Source of the DNA: Pseudogulbenkiania subflava DSM 22618
Lineage (GTDB): Bacteria; Pseudomonadota; Gammaproteobacteria; Burkholderiales; Chromobacteriaceae
Length of the DNA: 64,000 nucleotides
Reading direction: 5' to 3'
NCBI RefSeq assembly: GCF_900177275.1
Contig: NZ_FXAG01000004.1
Location: 186,001 to 250,000 of the forward strand
The stretch's first letter is position 1. Each line of letters opens with the position of its first letter. A program made the translations under genes and the position numbers. This document shows positions 12,473 through 21,369 of this stretch, one piece after another. A model generated the notes under the pieces. It was not told the origin of the DNA and did not search any database. It worked only from the letters and a program-made list of their open reading frames with translations.

Positions 12473-12660
12473 CGTTTCATCGCGGTACCGGTACCGACCC
12501 GTTTCGGCACGACCCGCCCCCATTCCAGGCCCCGATGACCCGCACAGGGTGCCGATCCCGGGTGAAACTGCCTCGCTCTCTGGCTACAGTTACAGGGTAA
12601 CGGCAGCTATGCCCCCAGACGGGCAGCGCTAATGCCCCACGGTATGGGAAGGACTGAAAC

Positions 12661-13020
12661 ATGGCAACGAAACTGGCCCTCATCCCCCTGGTGACCCTCG
12701 CCCTGCTGCAAGGCTGCGTGGTCGCCCCTTATGACTACCCGGTCCAAGCCACGACGGCTGAGGTCGACGCCTACCCGGTATACATCGAAGGCGCGCCGGT
12801 CCAGTTCGTGGCCGGCTATCCCTACCCCATCATCTTCGATGCCAGCTTCGGCTGGGGCTACTGGGACCATGACCGACGCTGGATGCGTGTCCCGCCCCGG
12901 TGGCACAACGACCTGGAACGACGCTACCCGCACGGACGGGGAGCCCCGCTGTTCCGGCCGAATCCGCAGCAAGATTACCGCCGCTTCGACCCGCATTTCC
13001 GCGGCCCGCCCGGACGATGA
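12661..13020 (+). CDS. Small putative lipoprotein of unknown function
   Basis: A 119-residue protein with a classic lipoprotein signal: a positively charged start, a hydrophobic stretch and the lipobox LLQGC with Cys19 as the lipidation site. The mature part is rich in Tyr, Trp, Pro and Arg (FGWGYWDHDRRWMRVPPRW) and ends in a basic, Pro-rich tail. This resembles small outer-membrane or periplasmic lipoproteins of unknown role. GGAAGG lies about ten bases before the ATG. It appears monocistronic, with a hairpin right after it. I do not recognise a family. Confidence 0.7.
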   Translation: MATKLALIPLVTLALLQGCVVAPYDYPVQATTAEVDAYPVYIEGAPVQFVAGYPYPIIFDASFGWGYWDHDRRWMRVPPRWHNDLERRYPHGRGAPLFRPNPQQDYRRFDPHFRGPPGR

Positions 13021-13026
13021 AACGAC

Positions 13027-13054
13027 AATGGCCGCAGATCGCTCTGCGGCCATT
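13027..13054. terminator. Perfect 12-bp hairpin between the lipoprotein and the FTR1 gene
   Basis: AATGGCCGCAGA-TCGC-TCTGCGGCCATT, seven bases after the lipoprotein stop. The very strong stem lies between convergent genes and could end both transcripts, but neither side has a good T-run. Confidence 0.5.
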
Positions 13055-13188
13055 CGGGAATCGGCATCGAGACCTCATGTCCCTTGCCATGGCGCCTCAC
13101 TTGGCTTGCGCGCCAGGCAGTCAGTAGACGCTAACCTCCGGTGTCGGCTGGTCTGAAACCATCCAGCCTGCCGATCATCAGCACAGAA

Positions 13189-13998
13189 TCAACGCTTGAG
13201 CCGTTTCAGCCCGGCCAGCACCACCAGCCAGTAGCCCGCGTAGGCCACCAGCATCGCCACCGCCGGCTGCGCGCGATAGCCGGTCAGCGCCGCCACCGTA
13301 CCGCCAAAGCGGGTGGAATCGTCCAGCAGCGCCGAGGTATCCCACACCGAACCGGACCAGGCCTGCAGCCAGCCCATGCCGATCATCTTGTCGATCCCGG
13401 TCACCAGCAAGGCGCCGGCCAGCATCAGCAACATGATTTCGGTCACGCGGAAGAACAGCCGCCACGACAGATACTTGCCGCCCTGCTGCAGCAGCCAGAA
13501 GGTCAGGTAGGCCAGGCCGAAACCGGCCGCCGTCACGCCGAGGAAGCTGGCCAGCCCGGTATTGGCGATATCGCTGCCCAGGCCGTACAGGAACACCACC
13601 GTTTCGGCGCTTTCACGCGCCACCGCCAGCATCACCACCACGAACATGCCCCACCAGTTGGCGCTCGATGCCGTCTTCGCCATCTCGCCTTCCAGTTCGC
13701 TCTTGAGCTTGCGTCCGTGCTTGCGCATCCAGAACACCATCTGCACGATCAACACCGCCGCCACCAGCACCATCGCGACCTGAAAATACTCCAGCGCCCC
13801 TTCCGGCAGGCTGCTCTCCAGCACCAGCATCACCCCGGCCAGCGCCCCGGCCAGACCGAGTCCGGCAGCAACGCCGCCCCACAGGTAGCGGCCGCCCTGA
13901 GCCACGTAGCCGCTGGTCTTCAGCCAGGTATGCAGAATGCCGACCACCAACAGGGCCTCGACGCTTTCACGCCAGATGATGAACAGGGCGTTGAACAT
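13189..13998 (-). CDS. FTR1-family iron permease (EfeU/FtrC type)
   Basis: A 269-residue inner-membrane protein with seven predicted hydrophobic segments. It carries the two REXXE iron motifs that define the FTR1 family, RESVE at 10-14 in TM1 and RESAE at 128-132 in a later segment. Such permeases import ferric iron in partnership with a cupredoxin-like periplasmic protein. The gene lies 68 bases downstream of the cupredoxin gene on the same strand, so they probably form a two-gene operon. No P19-like (FtrA) or ferredoxin-like (FtrD) partner gene is next to it. Confidence 0.92.
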   Translation of the reverse strand: MFNALFIIWRESVEALLVVGILHTWLKTSGYVAQGGRYLWGGVAAGLGLAGALAGVMLVLESSLPEGALEYFQVAMVLVAAVLIVQMVFWMRKHGRKLKSELEGEMAKTASSANWWGMFVVVMLAVARESAETVVFLYGLGSDIANTGLASFLGVTAAGFGLAYLTFWLLQQGGKYLSWRLFFRVTEIMLLMLAGALLVTGIDKMIGMGWLQAWSGSVWDTSALLDDSTRFGGTVAALTGYRAQPAVAMLVAYAGYWLVVLAGLKRLKR

Positions 13999-14066
13999 GA
14001 TGTGTTCCTTCTCTCAATACAAAACGGCGAACCCGAAGCATCCGCCGCCTCAGACGACGGTGAAGC

Positions 14067-14390
14067 TTATTTGGCGACGATGGTGCCCTTGGCCTTGTCT
14101 TCGTTGTACTCGTCGACAAAGTTGTAGGTGCCGGCCTTCAGCGCGGCAAAGCTGACGCTAACCGATTTGCCCGCGGCCACCACCTTCTCCTTATGCAGCT
14201 GCTTGCTCTCGAACTCGGCCGTCTTCTTGGTCTGGTTGTTCACCGTCACCTTGAACGGCTTGCCTGCCGGCACCTCCAGAGAGGCGGGCTCGAAGCCCTT
14301 GTCGGTCAGGTTCAGGGTAAAGCTGTCGGCAGCGGCAGCATAGCTGGAAACAGCGAAGACCATCAGGGCAGAAGCAAGCAGGGTACGCAT
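14067..14390 (-). CDS. Periplasmic cupredoxin-domain protein (EfeO/FtrB-like)
   Basis: A 107-residue protein with a clear Sec signal peptide (about 1-21, cut near AAA-AD). It has one cupredoxin-like beta-sandwich: FTLNLTDKGFEPASLEVPAGKPFKVTVNN, then AEFESKQLHKEK and GTYNFVDEYN. It lacks the Cys-His-Met set of a blue-copper site. Related FtrB/EfeO-type domains instead use acidic and His residues for iron handling. Its place before the FTR1 gene supports a role in delivering or oxidising iron for that permease. A dyad (14422-14437) lies in its promoter region. Confidence 0.82.
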   Translation of the reverse strand: MRTLLASALMVFAVSSYAAAADSFTLNLTDKGFEPASLEVPAGKPFKVTVNNQTKKTAEFESKQLHKEKVVAAGKSVSVSFAALKAGTYNFVDEYNEDKAKGTIVAK

Positions 14391-14421
14391 AGTGGGAGTC
14401 GACTCCGTGTTGTGTAGTAAC

Positions 14422-14437
14422 CGGTTAATGATAACCG
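14422..14437. promoter_or_regulatory. Palindrome in the cupredoxin-FTR1 promoter, possible Fur-type site
   Basis: CGGTTA-ATGA-TAACCG is a perfect inverted repeat with 6-bp arms, 32 bases upstream of the cupredoxin start. The core TTAATGATAA shares TAATGATAA with the Fur consensus, but the outer bases do not match. It could be a weak Fur box or the site of another regulator. Confidence 0.4.
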
Positions 14438-14655
14438 TTTTTATTCCTTTTTGAGAACAGGTAATACTCCGACCATCACATCGCCAGCACCGAACACACC
14501 CGACCCCTGCCCTCCGAGGCTTGCCGCATCTACCTTCATGACAATCGCTTCAACCCAGGCTTGCTCTCCGGGCTCCCGACACAGCGTTGTCCCGGCACAA
14601 CAGGCACTTGACCGCTCTGGTACAATGTTCTTTTTGCCTTCGACGCTACAGGTTT

Positions 14656-16038
14656 ATGACCACCATGCTGAACCTCTACAACACCCTGACCCGACAGAAA
14701 GAAGTCTTCAAACCGATCACGCCCGGCAAAGCCAGCATGTACGTGTGCGGCATGACGGTGTACGACTACTGTCACCTCGGTCACGCCCGCATGGTGGTGG
14801 TGTTCGATATGGTGGCGCGCTGGTTGCGCGCCAGCGGCTACGATCTGACCTACGTGCGCAACATTACCGACATCGACGACAAGATCATCAAGCGTGCCGC
14901 CGAGAACGGCGAGCCGATCCAGGCGCTGACCGCCCGCTTCATCGACGCCATGAACGAGGACTTCGACGCGCTCGGCGTCATCCACCCCGATTTCGAGCCG
15001 CGCGCCACCGAGCACGTACCGGGCATGATCGCGCTGATCGAGACGCTGATCGGCAACGGCCGCGCCTACCCCGCGCCGAACGGCGACGTGTACTACGCGG
15101 TGCGCGAGTTCCCCGGCTACGGCAAGCTGTCCGGCAAGAGCCTGGAAGACCTGCGTGCCGGCGAACGCGTCGACGTCGACGTCAACAAGCGCGACCCGTT
15201 CGACTTCGTGCTGTGGAAGGCCGCCAAGCCGGGCGAGCCGTCCTGGCCGAGCCCCTGGGGCGAAGGCCGCCCGGGCTGGCACATCGAATGCTCGGTGATG
15301 AGCGAACACCACCTGGGCGAGCACTTCGACATCCACGGCGGTGGCGCCGACCTGCAGTTCCCGCACCACGAGAACGAGATCGCCCAATCGGAAGGCGCGC
15401 ACAACCACGACTTCGTCAATTACTGGCTGCATAACGGCTTCATCCGCGTCGACAACGAGAAGATGTCCAAATCGCTGGGTAACTTCTTCACCATCCGCGA
15501 AGTGCTCGAGAAGTACGATGCCGAAGTGGTACGCTTCTTCATCTTGCGCGCCCACTACCGCAGCCCGCTCAACTACTCCGACGTCCACCTGGACGACGCC
15601 AAGCAGTCGCTAACGCGCCTCTACACCGCGCTGAAGCACGTGGCAGCGACCGAGGTCACCATCGACTGGGAAGAAAACGACTACGCGCGCCGCTTCAAAC
15701 TGGCGATGGACGACGACTTCAACACAGTCGAGGCCATGGCCGTGCTGTTCGATCTGGCCGGCGAAGTCAACCGCGGCGAATCCGCCGCACAGGCCGGCCT
15801 GCTGAAAGCGCTGGGCGCAGTGCTTGGCCTGCTGCAGCGCGACCCGCAGGAATTCCTGCAGGGTGGCACAACCGGAGCGGAGCTGTCCGCCGACGCCATC
15901 GAGGCGCTGATCCAGGCCCGCCGCGACGCCCGCACCGCCAAGAACTGGGCGGAAAGCGACCGCATCCGCGACGAACTGGCCGCCAAAGGCGTGATCCTGG
16001 AAGACGGGGCACAGGGCACGACCTGGCGCCGTGCCTGA
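14656..16038 (+). CDS. cysS: Cysteine-tRNA ligase
   Basis: A 460-residue class I aminoacyl-tRNA synthetase that charges tRNA-Cys. The HIGH-type motif is HLGHAR (with [11 protein letters not shown]), and EKMSKSLGN is the KMSKS loop. The zinc/cysteine-binding residues are in YVCGMTVYD and in the IECSVM...HHENE block. Length is normal. Two starts are possible: ATG 14656 (with AGG three bases ahead) and ATG 14665, which matches the usual [10 protein letters not shown] beginning. A palindromic repeat element follows the gene. Confidence 0.95.
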   Translation: MTTMLNLYNTLTRQKEVFKPITPGKASMYVCGMTVYDYCHLGHARMVVVFDMVARWLRASGYDLTYVRNITDIDDKIIKRAAENGEPIQALTARFIDAMNEDFDALGVIHPDFEPRATEHVPGMIALIETLIGNGRAYPAPNGDVYYAVREFPGYGKLSGKSLEDLRAGERVDVDVNKRDPFDFVLWKAAKPGEPSWPSPWGEGRPGWHIECSVMSEHHLGEHFDIHGGGADLQFPHHENEIAQSEGAHNHDFVNYWLHNGFIRVDNEKMSKSLGNFFTIREVLEKYDAEVVRFFILRAHYRSPLNYSDVHLDDAKQSLTRLYTALKHVAATEVTIDWEENDYARRFKLAMDDDFNTVEAMAVLFDLAGEVNRGESAAQAGLLKALGAVLGLLQRDPQEFLQGGTTGAELSADAIEALIQARRDARTAKNWAESDRIRDELAAKGVILEDGAQGTTWRRA

Positions 16039-16042
16039 TTGG

Positions 16043-16165
16043 GTAGGGCGGAAACCCGCAAAGCGGGCGTTCCGCCGTATCATCGCCACGGCCAACGGAG
16101 GCACGGCGGATCGCCCCATTCCTTCGCGATGCTTCGCGTCGCTCATCCAGGGGCATCCGCCCTAC
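16043..16165. repeat. Palindromic repeat element with 10-bp terminal inverted repeats
   Basis: The element begins GTAGGGCGGA (16043-16052) and ends TCCGCCCTAC (16156-16165), a perfect terminal inverted repeat. Inside are CCCGCAAAGCGGG and the pair TCCGCCGT (16071-16078) / ACGGCGGA (16103-16110), so the 123 bases can fold into a cruciform. It begins four bases after the cysS stop. No ORF is supported. It looks like a short non-autonomous (REP- or MITE-like) element. No second copy is in this window. Confidence 0.6.
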
Positions 16166-16218
16166 CGCCTGAAACAGCCCCGAGTGCTAACTCACTACGT
16201 GACCCCGCCTCCTTGCGC

Positions 16219-16247
16219 TTGTCAAGTCCAGTCAAAGGGCGGATAAT
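16219..16247 (+). promoter_or_regulatory. Sigma-70 promoter of rpmE
   Basis: TTGTCA (16219-16224), a 17-base spacer and GATAAT (16242-16247) form a near-consensus promoter. It gives a 5' leader of about 55 bases before rpmE. Confidence 0.7.
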
Positions 16248-16307
16248 CTTGTGTTTCGACAAGCGGTACAGGCAAAACCCCTGTGCCCGATTTGAAAGGG
16301 AACCACG

Positions 16308-16523
16308 ATGAAAACCGATATTCACCCGAATTATCACGACGTGAACGTGACCTGCTCCTGCGGCAACCAGTTCGTGACCAAGTCGACCATGGCCAAAGAC
16401 AACTTCACGATCGAAGTTTGCTCCCAGTGCCACCCGTTCTACACCGGCAAGCAGAAGATCGTCGACACCGCTGGCCGCGTGGACAAGTTCAACCAGAAGT
16501 TCGGCAACTTCTTCAAGCGCTAA
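16308..16523 (+). CDS. rpmE: 50S ribosomal protein L31 (zinc-binding type)
   Basis: A 71-residue L31 of the large ribosomal subunit. It begins [10 protein letters not shown] and keeps the zinc-type cysteines, CSCGN (Cys16 and Cys18) and [13 protein letters not shown] (Cys37 and Cys40), with the conserved VDKFNQKFG end. This is the Zn-replete paralogue; zinc-independent L31B lacks these cysteines. GAAAGGGAA precedes the ATG, and a promoter and a strong terminator make it monocistronic. Confidence 0.97.
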   Translation: MKTDIHPNYHDVNVTCSCGNQFVTKSTMAKDNFTIEVCSQCHPFYTGKQKIVDTAGRVDKFNQKFGNFFKR

Positions 16524-16550
16524 GCGCTTCGGGATTGCCCCTTCGGGTAG

Positions 16551-16578
16551 AAAAAAGGCAGCTTGCGCTGCCTTTTTT
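16551..16578 (+). terminator. Intrinsic terminator of rpmE
   Basis: AAAAAAGGCAGC-TTGC-GCTGCCTTTTTT, a 12-bp stem with a T-run, 28 bases after the rpmE stop. The rest of 16579-16794 shows no gene. Confidence 0.9.
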
Positions 16579-16794
16579 GCATTCTGCCTTCCAATGCCTG
16601 ATCCGACAGAGGCCGAGCCGGAAGCGATCCCACCATGAACGATGATGACAAGGACGCACCACCGTGCCGACGCCAAGCCGATGCCGGCCTCAGTGCCTTT
16701 AGCCATCCCGCCAATGCTCGAAGCGCGTAGCCGTAGCCGCCCGCTGAAATGGGCGCTAAGCTACTGCCTTTGACCGCGCCCTTCCCGCTCCCGC

Positions 16795-18444
16795 ATGCTG
16801 ACGTACACTCCGGACTCCGACTCCCGTCTCGCCCAACCGACCGAGAAGCCCTGGCTTCTGCTGCTGCTGACCTTCGTCTGGCTCTGGCCCGGCATCTTGG
16901 GCCACGACCCGTGGAAACCCGACGAGCCCTACGTCCTGGCGGTGGTCGAAGGCATGCTGCGTCACCACCAGTGGCTGCTGCCCTCCATCCAGGGGCTGCC
17001 GTACCTGGAGTCCCCGCCGCTGTATTATTGGGTCGCGGCCGGTTTTGCCCGGCTGTTGTCGCCCTGGGCCCTACCCCTGCACGATGCCGCCCGGCTCGCC
17101 ACGCCGTTCTTCATGGCGATCGGGCTGACGCTGGCCGGTCTGGCCGGACGCGAACTGATCGGCCGGCGCCACGGCCGTAGCGTGGTACTGATCCTGATCG
17201 GCTGCATCGGCCTGATCGCGACCGGCCACCAGATGAACACGGCGGTCGCCGGCTTTGCCGGCTTTGCCGCGGCCTTCTACGCACTGGTGCTGACGCTGCG
17301 CTCCCCGGGCCTGGCCGGGGCCATCCTGGGAGCCGCCACCGCGACGGTATTCCTCTCGGCCAGCCTGCTCGAGGTAACCTTGATCTGGCTGGTGGCAATC
17401 CTGCTGCCGGCGTTCAGCGCCTGGCGCAGCCAACGCTACCTGATCACCCTGCTCATGGGCCTGATACTGGCCCTGCCGCTGATGATGATCTGGCCGATGA
17501 TGCTGGCCAAGGCGCAACCGGCGGTATTCGCCGCCTGGTGGCAAGGACACGCGCTAGGGCCGCTCAACGGCTTCGGCCACATCGGCGTCTTCCACGATTT
17601 CGGCTACTACCCGCTGGTCTCGTTGTGGTACACCTGGCCCGCCTGGCCGCTGGCTGCCTGGACGCTGTACCGGCGCCGCCATCTCGACAAGCCGGTGCTG
17701 CAACTACCTCTGATGTTCTTCGGCGTGGTAATGATCCTGCTGACGCTCTCCACCCGCCAAAACTCCGAGTACGCCCTGCCGATGCTGCTGCCGATGGCGA
17801 TGCTGGCCGCGGTCGAGCTCGACACCCTGAAGCGCGGTGCCGCCGCGTTCCTGAACTGGTTCGGCCTGATGACCTTTGGCTTTTTCGGGCTATTGATCTG
17901 GGCCGGCTGGGCGGCGATGAACTTTGGCTGGCCAGAACGACTGGCGCAACGTGCCAAGTACTTCAGCCCCTACTACGAGCCGTCGGTCTCGACACTGGCC
18001 GCGCTGTGCGCGCTGTTCGCCACGCTGGTCTGGCTGTGGGCGGTAACACGCCGCAACCTGCGCGGACGGCAGGCGGTCACCAACTGGGCCGCCGGCATCA
18101 CGTTGTTCTGGGGACTGGCGATGAGCCTGTGGCTGCCCTGGCTGGATGCGGCCAAGAGCTATCGGCCGGTAGTGGTGAGCATGATGCGTGCGCTGCCTGC
18201 CGACGCGCGCTGCGTGGCCACCGAGCGCGACAACCTGCTGACGCGACTGAGCTGGCACTACTTCGGCGGCCTGACGCTGACCCCGTACGCTCCCGGTCGC
18301 CCCGTTCCCTGCCACTACCTGCTGGTCAGCCGCACTCCGGCCGAAGGGCTGGCCGAACCGGGCTGGCAGATGCTGTGGCAAGGCAGCCGACCACGCGAGA
18401 AAAGCGAGATCTTCGGACTGTTCCGCCGCTCGCCGCCACAATGA
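16795..18444 (+). CDS. ArnT-like membrane glycosyltransferase (PMT/GT83-type)
   Basis: A 549-residue polytopic protein with about 12 hydrophobic segments. The first periplasmic loop carries HDPWKPDEP, the acidic Asp-Glu motif of lipid-linked glycosyltransferases such as ArnT. YLESPPLYYW in the next loop also matches that family. A soluble periplasmic tail (about 440-549) follows the membrane core. Family members transfer a sugar from a polyprenyl phosphate to lipid A or another acceptor. No arn pathway genes are nearby, so donor and acceptor are unknown. It is flanked by terminators and appears to be transcribed alone. Confidence 0.8.
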   Translation: MLTYTPDSDSRLAQPTEKPWLLLLLTFVWLWPGILGHDPWKPDEPYVLAVVEGMLRHHQWLLPSIQGLPYLESPPLYYWVAAGFARLLSPWALPLHDAARLATPFFMAIGLTLAGLAGRELIGRRHGRSVVLILIGCIGLIATGHQMNTAVAGFAGFAAAFYALVLTLRSPGLAGAILGAATATVFLSASLLEVTLIWLVAILLPAFSAWRSQRYLITLLMGLILALPLMMIWPMMLAKAQPAVFAAWWQGHALGPLNGFGHIGVFHDFGYYPLVSLWYTWPAWPLAAWTLYRRRHLDKPVLQLPLMFFGVVMILLTLSTRQNSEYALPMLLPMAMLAAVELDTLKRGAAAFLNWFGLMTFGFFGLLIWAGWAAMNFGWPERLAQRAKYFSPYYEPSVSTLAALCALFATLVWLWAVTRRNLRGRQAVTNWAAGITLFWGLAMSLWLPWLDAAKSYRPVVVSMMRALPADARCVATERDNLLTRLSWHYFGGLTLTPYAPGRPVPCHYLLVSRTPAEGLAEPGWQMLWQGSRPREKSEIFGLFRRSPPQ

Positions 18445-18534
18445 GCCGACGGAGAATCCCCGGCGGCAAACATGACCACCCTCCCCACCACCGTGGGTTG
18501 CTGGGAGCCTTGCTCGCCTCCGGCAAGCATGCAA

Positions 18535-18564
18535 AAAAGCGGCGCTGTCGAAGCGCCGCTTTTC
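18535..18564. terminator. Bidirectional intrinsic terminator
   Basis: AAAAGCGGCGCT-GTCGA-AGCGCCGCTTTT with A- and T-runs on both sides. It lies between the convergent glycosyltransferase and cytochrome c genes, so it can end both transcripts. Confidence 0.85.
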
Positions 18565-18619
18565 TTTCCGGACCACAAGCCCGGATACGTGGATGCAAAA
18601 CCCGGGGCCTAAACCTGAC

Positions 18620-19006
18620 TCATTGCTTCAGGGCCAGAATCCACTCGACCAGTTTCCTGGCATCCGCCTCCTTGATAGCCACCGCGTTGGGCGGCATCGC
18701 AAGCCCGCTCACCTTGCCTTTCCAATGGCTGGCGTAGGGGTTGGAGCCCTCCATCACGGTTTTCAGCAGCTTTTCCGAGATGCCTTCCTGGCCCTTGTAG
18801 CGGGTAGCCACGTCCTGCCACGCGGGACCGATCGGCGCCACGCCTGCCGGCCCTGGCTGACCAGACTCGATACTATGACAGGCGACACAGCCGCTGGTGG
18901 CGGCCAGCTGTTTCATCGCCACGTCCTGCTTGGCATCGGCCCATGCGCTGCCATGGGCGGCGAACAACAACATGGCAACGGGAACGACTCTGCGTAGTGG
19001 GAACAT
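18620..19006 (-). CDS. Periplasmic class I cytochrome c
   Basis: A 128-residue protein with a Sec signal peptide (about 1-24, ending SAWA-DA) and one heme-binding motif, CVACH at 40-44. The likely axial Met is in GLAMPPN (about 101). Size and the SIESGQPGPAGVAPIGPAW segment resemble short monoheme electron carriers of the cytochrome c5/c8 type. It is probably a shuttle to a terminal oxidase or reductase; the partner cannot be read from the neighbours. GGAGGT lies five bases before ATG 19006. Confidence 0.88.
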   Translation of the reverse strand: MFPLRRVVPVAMLLFAAHGSAWADAKQDVAMKQLAATSGCVACHSIESGQPGPAGVAPIGPAWQDVATRYKGQEGISEKLLKTVMEGSNPYASHWKGKVSGLAMPPNAVAIKEADARKLVEWILALKQ

Positions 19007-19132
19007 GTTGACCTCCGATCAGTGAAATGGCTTCGACTCCCATAGTGAGCCCACACCGACCGCGCTCTATTGACATGCGTCAACGAATCATTTTTCCCCA
19101 TTCGCCTATAACGACTTACCCTCCTGACAAAG

Positions 19133-19160
19133 AAATGGCGGCCCCACGGGGCCGCCATTT
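19133..19160. terminator. Strong hairpin terminator, cytochrome c / glnS gap
   Basis: AAATGGCGGCCCC and GGGGCCGCCATTT form a 13-bp stem with T-runs on both strands. It lies upstream of the cytochrome gene and about 250 bases past the glnS stop on the minus strand, so it probably ends the glnS transcript. Confidence 0.75.
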
Positions 19161-19200
19161 TACTAATGCGGATGAGCCAACAACCTATTTTAGTAGGCGA

Positions 19201-19413
19201 GCGAGCCAAAGCAGGTTGAGGGCTGTCGGAGCACAGGAACCGGACTGGACATGTAGTCCATGAGGATTCCTGCTCGCTGAGTGAATTACTGCGTGCAAAT
19301 CTATCGCTGAGCAAATCTAAAGATTTGCACGCAGTGATTGGCTCAGCGATAAATTCACACGCAGTCCACCGGCACTCAAGATGCAAAGGCGTAGCCGCCT
19401 AATGAAATAGGTT
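19201..19413 (+). repeat. Dispersed structured repeat, copy B
   Basis: Related to 2249-2400 (see copy A), with the same ordered blocks. The small hairpin here is TGGAC-ATGTA-GTCCA (19246-19260), against TGTAC/GTACA in copy A, so one base pair has changed on both sides. It also contains an extra part with a 15-bp perfect inverted repeat, ACTGCGTGCAAATCT (19288-19302) with 19321-19335, and a crossing pair ATCGCTGAG (19303-19311) with CTCAGCGAT (19342-19350). It ends against the glnS stop codon. No ORF is supported. Confidence 0.75.
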
Positions 19414-19414
19414 T

Positions 19415-21100
19415 TTACTTCGCCCAGGAATCCTTCAACCCTACCGTCCGGTTGAATACCGCCTTGACGCCCGGCTGGTGCTCGTAGCGGTCGGTGACGA
19501 AGTAGCCGAGGCGCTCGAACTGGTAGCGCGTTTCCGGCGCGGCCTTGAGCACCACGTCTTCGACGTAGGCGGTCACAGTTTGCAGCGAATGCGGGTTGAG
19601 GAACTGGCGGAAGTCGACGTATTCGCCATCCTCGCCACGCACCGCATCCGGACGCGGCTCGGTAAACAAGCGATCGTACAGCCGCACATCGGCTTCGATG
19701 GCATGTTCGCACGACAGCCAGTGGATCACGCCCTTGACCTTGCGCCCTTCCGGGTTCTTGCCCAGCGTGTCATGGTCGATCGAGCACTTGAGTTCGACCA
19801 CCTTGCCGTCGGCATCCTTGATCACTTCGTCGCACTTGATCACGTAGGAATAGCGCAGCCGCACTTCGCCGCCGGCGGTGAGGCGCTGCCACTTCGGCGG
19901 CGGCACCTCGGCGAAGTCGTCGCGCTCGATGTAGATCTCGCGCGAAATCGGCACTTCGCGCTCGCCGAATTCCGGGTGGTGCGGGTGGAACGGTGCGCTG
20001 CGGCTGGCGGTGACGCCTTCCTCGAAGTTGGTCAGCGTCACCTTGATCGGGTCGAGCACCGCCATCACGCGCGGCGCCTCGGCTTCCAGCGTCTCGCGCA
20101 CGGCGCCTTCCAGCACGCTCATATCGATAATGTTCTCGCCCTTCGACACGCCGATACGCTGGGAGAACAGGCGGATGCCGGCCGGGCTGAAGCCGCGGCG
20201 GCGCATGCCTTCGATGGTGGGCATGCGCGGGTCGTCCCAGCCCGTCACCAGGCCGTCGTTCACCAAGGCCTGCAGCTTGCGCTTGGAGGTCAGTGCGTAC
20301 AGCAGTTCCAGGCGCGAGAATTCATACTGGCGCGGATGGCAGCCGATGCTGATGTTGTCGAGCACCCAGTCGTACAACGGGCGGTGGTCTTCGAACTCCA
20401 GGGTGCACAGCGAGTGGGTAATATTCTCGATGGCGTCGGAGATGCAGTGGGTGTAGTCGTACATCGGGTAGATGCACCACGTGTCGCCGGTACGGTGGTG
20501 ATGGGCGCGGCGGATGCGGTAGATCACCGGATCGCGCATGTTGACGTTGCCCGAGCTCATGTCGATCTTCAGGCGCAGCGTCTTGCTGCCGTCCGGGAAC
20601 TCACCGTTCTTCATGCGCGTGAACAGGTCGAGGTTTTCCTCGACACTGCGGTCACGGTATGGGCTGTTCTTGCCAGGTTCGGTCAGGCTGCCACGGTAGG
20701 CGCGCATTTCCTCGGCGTTGAGGTCGCAGACGAAGGCCTTGCCGGCCTTGATCAGTTCCACCGCATAGTCGTACAGCGGCTGGAAATAATCGGAGGCGTA
20801 ACGCACTTCGCCATCCCACTTGAAACCCAGCCAGGACACGCTGTCCTTGATGGACTGCACGTATTCGTCGGATTCCTTCTCCGGGTTGGTGTCGTCCATG
20901 CGCAGGTTGCACTTGCCCTGGTAGTCTTCGGCCAGGCCGAAGTTCAGGCAGATCGATTTGGCGTGGCCGACGTGCAGATAGCCGTTCGGCTCCGGCGGGA
21001 AGCGCGTCACGATCGAGGCGTGCTTGCCCGAGGCCAGGTCCTCGTCGATGATGTTGCGGATGAAGTTGCTGACAACGGGTGCGTTGTTTTCCGTACTCAT
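19415..21100 (-). CDS. glnS: Glutamine-tRNA ligase
   Basis: A 561-residue class I synthetase that charges tRNA-Gln. The HIGH region is [15 protein letters not shown] (about 36-50), and TSKRKLQ and DMSVLEG lie in the catalytic and KMSKS parts. The C-terminal anticodon-binding beta-barrels are complete to a normal length. A free-standing GlnRS implies direct glutaminylation, as in beta/gammaproteobacteria. ATG 21100 gives the expected [17 protein letters not shown] start. Confidence 0.96.
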   Translation of the reverse strand: MSTENNAPVVSNFIRNIIDEDLASGKHASIVTRFPPEPNGYLHVGHAKSICLNFGLAEDYQGKCNLRMDDTNPEKESDEYVQSIKDSVSWLGFKWDGEVRYASDYFQPLYDYAVELIKAGKAFVCDLNAEEMRAYRGSLTEPGKNSPYRDRSVEENLDLFTRMKNGEFPDGSKTLRLKIDMSSGNVNMRDPVIYRIRRAHHHRTGDTWCIYPMYDYTHCISDAIENITHSLCTLEFEDHRPLYDWVLDNISIGCHPRQYEFSRLELLYALTSKRKLQALVNDGLVTGWDDPRMPTIEGMRRRGFSPAGIRLFSQRIGVSKGENIIDMSVLEGAVRETLEAEAPRVMAVLDPIKVTLTNFEEGVTASRSAPFHPHHPEFGEREVPISREIYIERDDFAEVPPPKWQRLTAGGEVRLRYSYVIKCDEVIKDADGKVVELKCSIDHDTLGKNPEGRKVKGVIHWLSCEHAIEADVRLYDRLFTEPRPDAVRGEDGEYVDFRQFLNPHSLQTVTAYVEDVVLKAAPETRYQFERLGYFVTDRYEHQPGVKAVFNRTVGLKDSWAK

Positions 21101-21369
21101 GTGATGAATGTCTAGCGGTTCGGTTAATTCAATGGTCCGATTGTACCCGATTTAGCGTCGATATTCCGAATGCACCGGGCGTAGCGCGCCGGGAACAGGC
21201 CGTTTTCCGCGGCGCCCGCAGCGTCCTGCCACCGGCTTCGGCCAACCCTGCCCCGCCCCCCAAAAACCCGCCTGAACATGGGGTTATGCCCTTGAAAAAC
21301 AATCAAATTTACTGATCTACGCGGGCAAAATCTGGCACAATGCGCGTCAACCGAATAATCGCACGTACC

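Noticed and set aside
13141-14127. 328-codon plus-strand frame over the FTR1 gene
   Set aside because: Gln/His/Pro-rich shadow; the minus strand encodes both REXXE motifs in membrane helices.
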